From assembly GCA_027886185.1 (NCBI GenBank), contig WOAB01000054.1:248001-312000 (forward strand): a stretch of 64,000 nucleotides of DNA. Direction: 5' to 3'. The position numbers and the translations under genes were made by a program. Positions 58,381 through 64,000 of this stretch are shown one piece after another (within the stretch, counting starts at the first letter, position 1; each line of letters opens with the position of its first letter). The notes below the pieces were generated by a model, which saw only the letters and a list, made by a program, of their open reading frames with translations, was not told the origin of the DNA and did no database searches. The stretch comes from Rheum nobile. Taxonomy: Eukaryota; Streptophyta; Magnoliopsida; Caryophyllales; Polygonaceae.

Positions 58381-60012
58381 CGGGTGTTTGGGGTGAGAGG
58401 CAAAAAAGGGAGTGTTTTACTATTCAAGAGCATTTTTTGAATTGTGTTCCTAAATGAATCATCTTCATGAAAAATCTGGTTATGCCATCAAAAACCATCT
58501 TTCATGATTTTCGCTACAGCAAACAATAAACACATTCGATAGAGGTTGAAGGTTTAGAAGTGATTTGGGTCATTCTTGTCGTAGCTTTGACGGATTGAGT
58601 TGGATCTTGATCTTGAATCCATTGTCATAAAGAGTAATTTGACAATTCAATAACCAAATTGAAAATCTATATAGTAAGAGGGTGTGTGACTTGTTGTTAA
58701 AATAGATCTTTTACGAGTGATTTCTTGTAATTCTTCATTTTTAGGGTAATTTTGTAGAAATTCTTAATTTATGGGTAAATTTGTGTAATTTTTATTTAAA
58801 AAATGAAGAATAGTGAGGCATGTCAATTAGATCGGACGAGTCGGGTTCGTGTCAAAATGGATTCGAGTCGATCAATTTTACGGGTCAGGTCATTACGTGT
58901 TTGATGGGGTTCAGATTGACTCGCCGGATAAAAAACGCCATGTACAATGTTTTTTAAAAGATTATTAAAATAATAATTAATTAAATTAAAAAATTATTAT
59001 TATATAATATTTTTTATTATCATGATATAATATTTAATATAAATAATATAATAAAAAACAAGTTCAATTTATACAAAACCACCCCTTAATCCACCCATTT
59101 TTCAAAAAAAACACCCCTTATTTTTGATTTAATAAAGAACCATTCATGCTTTCAAACAACCACCCTCATATATTTCACGTCCAAATGTTCCGTTAACTGA
59201 TGTTAAATGACCAAATTGCCTGTTGATTTATTAGAGAATTAAGTCAACTCACGGTTCTCGAGAGATGCCATTTCCAATTTCATTTCTACATCTATCCCAT
59301 TCAAATTCTCTTTTTCTCCTGTAGCATCCTCATCATCCTCCACTATGCCAACTCCTTTATTGTCGCCGCAAATATGTTTGTTTACTACCAGCTTCCATGT
59401 AATCACCTCCACCTCCCTATAGTCAACTCGTCAACTCCTCCTCTCTGTCATCTCCTTAACCTCGTCCAAGTACTCTCATCCTCCGTCTCTTCCACTCCAT
59501 CCCCTTTTACCCCACAAAAGCTAGACCTTGGTTAAAAGCTCTAGGATAATCATGCATGGTTAACGGATATTTTCACATAAATTTTACACTCACTAATAAT
59601 TGGCTTTTGTTTTGAAATAACATTTTTGCGCCTTTTTTCCATGCTTTCATTATTTTTAATTCCTTCAGAAAACCAAAGGGAAAATTAGTAATATTACTAT
59701 TGAAATTGCGGACATGTTTATACATGTAATATTATTCTTAAAAAGTGTGTACTTATCTAAGTTGTCAATTATTATGAAACAAAGTGCTTGCTATCAATTT
59801 CACCAATTCAAAAAAAAATGTTCACTCAGTTTATACAAAGAGTACATTCCCTCTATAGAGTTATTATGACTTGTTCGAAAAACTATGACACTGCAATGAA
59901 TGCTTTTATAACCTCTGTACATGTCAGGAGATATCTGTAAATGTCATGCACTTATTTATATTCATATCGTGTCCTCTCTTCTGTGCGTATTCTACTAACA
60001 ATTTCTGAGCAG
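58381..60012. other. Non-coding AT-rich DNA
   Basis: No gene. 58960-59060 is a very AT-rich ata/tat tract. The text around 58830-58930 (gacgagtcgggttcg, gattcgagtcg, ttacgggtcaggtc) resembles ends of small non-autonomous plant elements, but I could not pair termini. Confidence 0.35.
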
Positions 60013-60372
60013 AATTTTCTTCAAATTCTATGGAACTGATGGTTCAGGCAAGAAGCTTTTTTCTGCGTACACAAAAACTATTGATAAGCTACTTGCAGTG
60101 AGTTTACACGACATGTTGGAGATGAAGCCTGAGGTACACACCTACTTCTATCATTTATTCTCTGTCAATTCCATCACTTGTACCGTTATCATTCCTTTCA
60201 CCAATAAACTTGCATTTCAAAATGCAGGATGCCGTGTCATTTTATGACAAACTTGCTATGAGGTTTCGTACAAAGGCAACATGTATTGAACTTTCTCCTA
60301 TTCCACCACCCGTAGCAGATCGAAATGAACACTATAAAGTGGGTTATGAAGGATGTGGTCATAGAGTGATGT
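60013..60372 (+). pseudogene. Two-exon gene fragment, unidentified, possibly captured
   Basis: Exon-like blocks 60013-60133 and 60228-60372 join in frame across an intron with good GT..AG ends (gaggtacac, aatgcag). Protein motifs: FFKFYGTDGSGKKLF, IDKLLAVSLHDMLEMKP, then SFYDKLAMRFRTKATC, ELSPIPPPVADRNEHY. The coding quality is high, yet there is no start, and the match ends abruptly. I do not recognise the family. Its place just left of a Helitron suggests capture of a host gene, but Helitron borders were not found. Confidence 0.5.
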
Positions 60373-60752
60373 CAGTACGGGCCTTTTAAACCTTTTGCGT
60401 TAATGGGATAGTCTGCCCATAAAATGTCATCATCTGCAGCCTTTTTTTGCTCTTACTAGGACCAGCTGGTGTTATGGTATCACACTTTTGCGAGGCATAA
60501 GTACCGGCCTATATTAAATGCACTTTTGATCCTACCTACATGATATCGATTGTCGGAACATAGCCTCTTATATTTTAGACACTTGTATGTACATAGTTTG
60601 TAGCATCGTAAGCAAGTGCAGCAATGTATGGTGACATTGTAAATAGTAAATAAAACAAGTAGAAGCATTGTTTCAAATTATTGTGTGTGTTGTATGACTA
60701 TTTATGTACTCTTAGCCATTGATAAGACTTGCTAATACATCATAGTACGACA
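60373..60752. other. Spacer between gene fragment and CACTA-like end
   Basis: 380 bases without a gene or repeat that I can identify. Confidence 0.3.
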
Positions 60753-61030
60753 CACTAGTACAATTATTACTATAGATAGCGAAAAAATTATAGCGGTTTT
60801 AAAAAACGCTATAAGAAGAGAACTCGAATAGCGGTTTTTAAAAAACCGCTAAGATTTTTTTTTTTTATTTTGATATTTATACTCTTAGTGGTTTTAGAAA
60901 AAACCGCTATAAAAATGAATTACAAGAATAACGCTTTAAAAAAAAAAATCGTTATCATTAATAGATTGCTGACATCATCTTAAAGCTCTTTAATAGATTG
61001 TTGACATCATCTTAAAGCTCTTTAATAGAT
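60753..61030 (+). mobile_element. CACTA-like terminal fragment with AGCGGTTTT repeats
   Basis: Begins CACTAGTACAATTATTACTA at 60753, a CACTA-type terminus. It continues with four or more AGCGGTTTT/AAAACCGCT words arranged as facing pairs (60793-60920), like subterminal repeats of CACTA elements. A 33-bp unit (aatagattg..gacatcatctta) repeats about three times at 60960-61032. The opposite end was not found, so it is an end fragment or a small derivative. Confidence 0.6.
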
Positions 61031-61645
61031 TGCTTATATGACATTGGCCACTCTCTACTGTTTATAGAAAATAATCATTACCTATCAATAGGTTATTTGC
61101 ATATATTTACGATGACTACCCACGCTCAAGAAACCTTATTCAAGTGCAAAGTCAGAACTTTACATGTAATTGTCATAACATGTACATAACAAATACTACA
61201 TAACATCAGCTACATGTAATTTGTAAGCGGAAAAAGGATATGGGAATTTATCACCTAAACATGTGCTACAATTGCGTGTAACAAAAGCACAAAGACTATG
61301 AAATTAGCTATTACTGGACAATAATAACACAAACTTTGTTTTGTTAAATAGGCAAAATCGTTACACAAGAGCAACATTTCTAACATGCGTACTACTGACC
61401 TCCTTATAATTAGGACAAACATATGGATTACAAGTTCTAATATTGATCTGCTAACATAGCTTAGATTGTTCAAAATAAAATATATTATTCGAATGCATGA
61501 ATAGCCATGCATATTACATACATTACATTTACTTCCATTTGTCAGACTTATTATACTCCATGGCCTCAACTACTATTACATTATACTACGTAGGAGCACT
61601 AATATGAATTTGTTTGCAAACTTCCGACAATTACCCCGCCATGAC
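61031..61645. other. Spacer before the Helitron
   Basis: No supported gene. The minus-strand frame 61569-61255 lacks any recognisable domain and has an AT-driven composition. Confidence 0.35.
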
Positions 61646-64000
61646 AGGAAAGCATTGACCGCGATTACGGCTACTCAACGTTCAAAAATGCCACCCCCAT
61701 TATAACTACTCGACGTTCAAAGCGAATACGATAGATACAAGATGATTGCACTTCTATTGAAAATTGCTACATACCAAGGTCTGCAACAACATTACCTCCA
61801 TCGACAGAGTGCAATAAATGTGGGGCGACCAAATTCGCATTTGAACCCCAAACGTTTTGTTGTTTTGATCGCAAGATCCACATCATAAGCAATGACTTCC
61901 CATTGGAGCTTCTAAATCTTTTCGGTGGGACAGATGGAAAATCCATTCATTTTCAAAAATATGCAAAGATGTACAACAACATGTTTACATTAAGCTCTCT
62001 AGGTGGCTCTATACATGCAGACTCAAAAAAAGGTATTTACTTTTTCAGACTACAAGGTCAGCTATACCATTTTATTCCTAAACTTCTACCAGAATATAAC
62101 AACCCAACATACATGCAACTATACTTCTACGACGCACAAGAAGAAAAAGAATATCGAGTCGGCTTATTCCCATAGATAAATCCTGAAATTGTCCACATTT
62201 TAATGCAAGTTATGAAGCATAATCCTTACGCAAGTTTTTTCCGCTCATTACGAAAGTTTGGAATTTCAGAGAACACAAAATTCATGATATCCCATAACCG
62301 TATTATGGACCAACGTATTTACAACGCTCCATCATTTGAAGATGTGGCTACAGTGTTAGTAGAAAGCAACAGTTCACATAACATTAACAACCCACATATT
62401 TTAGTACATGGCAAAGACAATATTTCACACAGAATTATACACTACTATGGATGTTACGATCCACGTCAATACCCATTTCTTCATCCGCAAAAGGGGAATC
62501 AGGTTGGCATCAAGACCTACATCAAATTCCGAGTACGAGTAAACAATCATCATCCCTGTTTCAAGACCCTACTTACTTATTCACAGAGGTAACTAAAGTA
62601 CGTAGCATACACACTTACAATAAATGTAGGCTACATATTATATTTGTTTACAATACCATTTGTTCATTGCTTCCTATTTCCACAATTGCAGGAAGAACTC
62701 CATCAAAGAATCGCACAACAGTATCATGCCGACAATATAATGCATACAAGCTCCAAATGCGACCAAGGACCCACCTTTCTTAAATTAGGTAGGCTCTTTC
62801 AGCAATACATAGTTGACATGTACGACAAAATAGAAAACACTCGACTTGATTGTTTAAGGCAAAACCGAGCTAAACTTTATCAAGGGATACTTGACAACTT
62901 GCATATAGGCCATAATGTTGCATCCGATATAGGTCATCGCACAATATTACCTCCTTCTTTTATTGGTGGCCCTAGGGATGTAAAACACAAATATCTCAAT
63001 GCCATGACACTCGTGCAGAAATTCGGAAAACCATATCTATTCATTACTACAACATGTAACCCAAATTGGCATGAAATACAAGAACGGCTAGGATTATGAT
63101 AAAAACAGAGGACCGACCTGATATAGTAGCACGAGTTTTCCATGCGAAACTTATAATGCTAAAGAATGAGATAGTCCAGAAGGAACTATTTGGCCCAGTG
63201 GCAGCAAGGGTCGACGTTATCGAGTTCTAGAAAAGATATCTACCCCATGCACATTTACTTATAATTTTAGAACGCTCTCATTAAATCATTAGTCCAGAAA
63301 AGTTTGATCAATATGTATGTGCAGAAATTCCTTCTAACGAAAACACACATCTACAGACAGTAGTTCTACGACACATGATACATGGTCCATGTGGGTCCAA
63401 ACATCCTAATTGTGCATGCATAAAACAAACCGGCCTTCAATCATCATGTAGGTATAAGTACCCAAAATGGTTCGCTGAATTCACAACATGTGGAGATGAT
63501 TCTTACCAGTGTATAAGAGGAGAAATCACGGAGACAAAATAAGGATAAGAGGTGAATGGTTAGATAACAGATCAATGATCCCTTACAATCCTTATTTCTT
63601 AGCATTGTTTGATTGCCATATAAACATAGAAATATGTTCAAAAATTACAATTGTTAAGTATTTGTACAAATACATTTACAGAGGAAATGACTGTGTAAGT
63701 TTCAATATAATCAAAGCCAGCATAAACGCAAATGACAAGATCTCAAGTTACCAAAATGCAAGGTGGATGTGTCCCCTTTAGAGTCTGCTTGGCGAATATT
63801 TGGATTTGATTTGTACGATATTTAACCACCAATCATTCCACTACAAGTATACTTACCTAATATGCAGTCCATTAGCTTCCATCCACATGAAAATTTAGTA
63901 GACATTGCCACCTATGAGCATAGATCAATAACGATGTTAACCGAAATTTCCAACTGCAACAGCGTCTCCCAAAATGAAGAAGAATATCTATATTTGGAAT
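61646..64000 (+). pseudogene. Helitron Rep/helicase gene, 5' part, decayed, runs off the window
   Basis: Rolling-circle transposase of a Helitron. From about 61650: a zinc-finger-like start (TKFAFEPQ region), then FFRLQGQLYHFIP, QLYFYDAQEE, NPYASFFRSLRKF, YGCYDPRQYPFL. The Helitron-like N-terminal domain follows after an intron (62590-62690): GRLFQQYIVDMYDKIE, PPSFIGGPRDV, LFITTTCNPNWHEI. The Rep HUH motif reads LPHAHLLIIL (His codons 63246 and 63252), and the two-Tyr region reads KYLYKYIYRGND near 63660. Defects: stop after VGLFP (62173-62175), a frame change near 63095, stops near 63230, and a frame change near 63510. The helicase half lies beyond the window. Not functional as read. Confidence 0.85.

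Overview
The window is nuclear DNA of a flowering plant, probably a eudicot. Spliceosomal GT..AG introns are everywhere, the repeats are degenerate TTTAGGG-like, and the transposon repertoire is plant-specific: DUF1985-Ulp1, plant mobile domain (PMD), MULE-OTU, Athila-like Ty3 elements, CACTA, a plant LINE and a Helitron. I see no clearly intact host gene. Nearly everything is transposable-element DNA, much of it nested. The species cannot be fixed from the sequence alone.

Layout. (1) About 1-13.7 kb is a large Mutator-like element (MULE1). It carries two tandem DUF1985-Ulp1 genes (+), a small orphan ORF (+), a nearly intact MURA-type transposase (-) and a coiled-coil/membrane ORF (+). (2) 14.0-16.7 kb is an SDE3/MOV10-type RNA helicase gene (-), frameshifted. 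(3) 18.3-27.9 kb is a second MULE (MULE2), with a PMD gene (+), a MURA-OTU transposase/protease gene (-) and a GRF zinc-finger gene (+). (4) About 29.1-39.4 kb is a third MULE (MULE3, MURA-OTU, -). It is split by an LTR element (element A, 31657-36166, TSD TGGTG) and carries a non-autonomous hAT-like insertion. (5) 39.6-49.9 kb is a LINE (-), split by a second LTR element (element B, 42664-48375, TSD GTTAG). (6) 49896-55437 is a CACTA element (TSD CTA). (7) 55.4-61.6 kb is a mosaic of LINE-like, LTR-like, captured-gene and CACTA-like debris. (8) 61.65 kb to the end is a decayed Helitron Rep gene.

The most striking signal is that each MULE carries its own short motif, repeated far beyond chance and confined to that element. 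MULE1 has the 9-mer TGACAGGAT, with 18 exact copies in its first 12.2 kb. Outside it I found only two in the neighbouring helicase gene, each explicable there, and one in the CACTA transposase. MULE2 has a 15-bp palindrome, CACACGTWACGTGTG, in six arrays (20 sites) with exactly 24 bp between successive sites. MULE3 has a palindrome TTGGRCGC..GCGCCCAA, six sites of exactly 25 bp and one of 28 bp, near both ends. MULE1 also encodes DUF1985 proteins, the class that includes VANDAL VANC anti-silencing factors, which are known to recognise short element-specific motifs. A self-recognition or anti-silencing system is therefore the leading hypothesis. The two related LTR elements show a parallel pattern: each has its own GC-rich palindromic motif, present in both the LTR and the gag-like coding region.

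A second odd signal is that most in-frame stops in the three MULEs are TAG (10 of the 13 I located). Two genes, MURA1 and PMD, are otherwise open through all inferred exons and are interrupted only by one TAG each.
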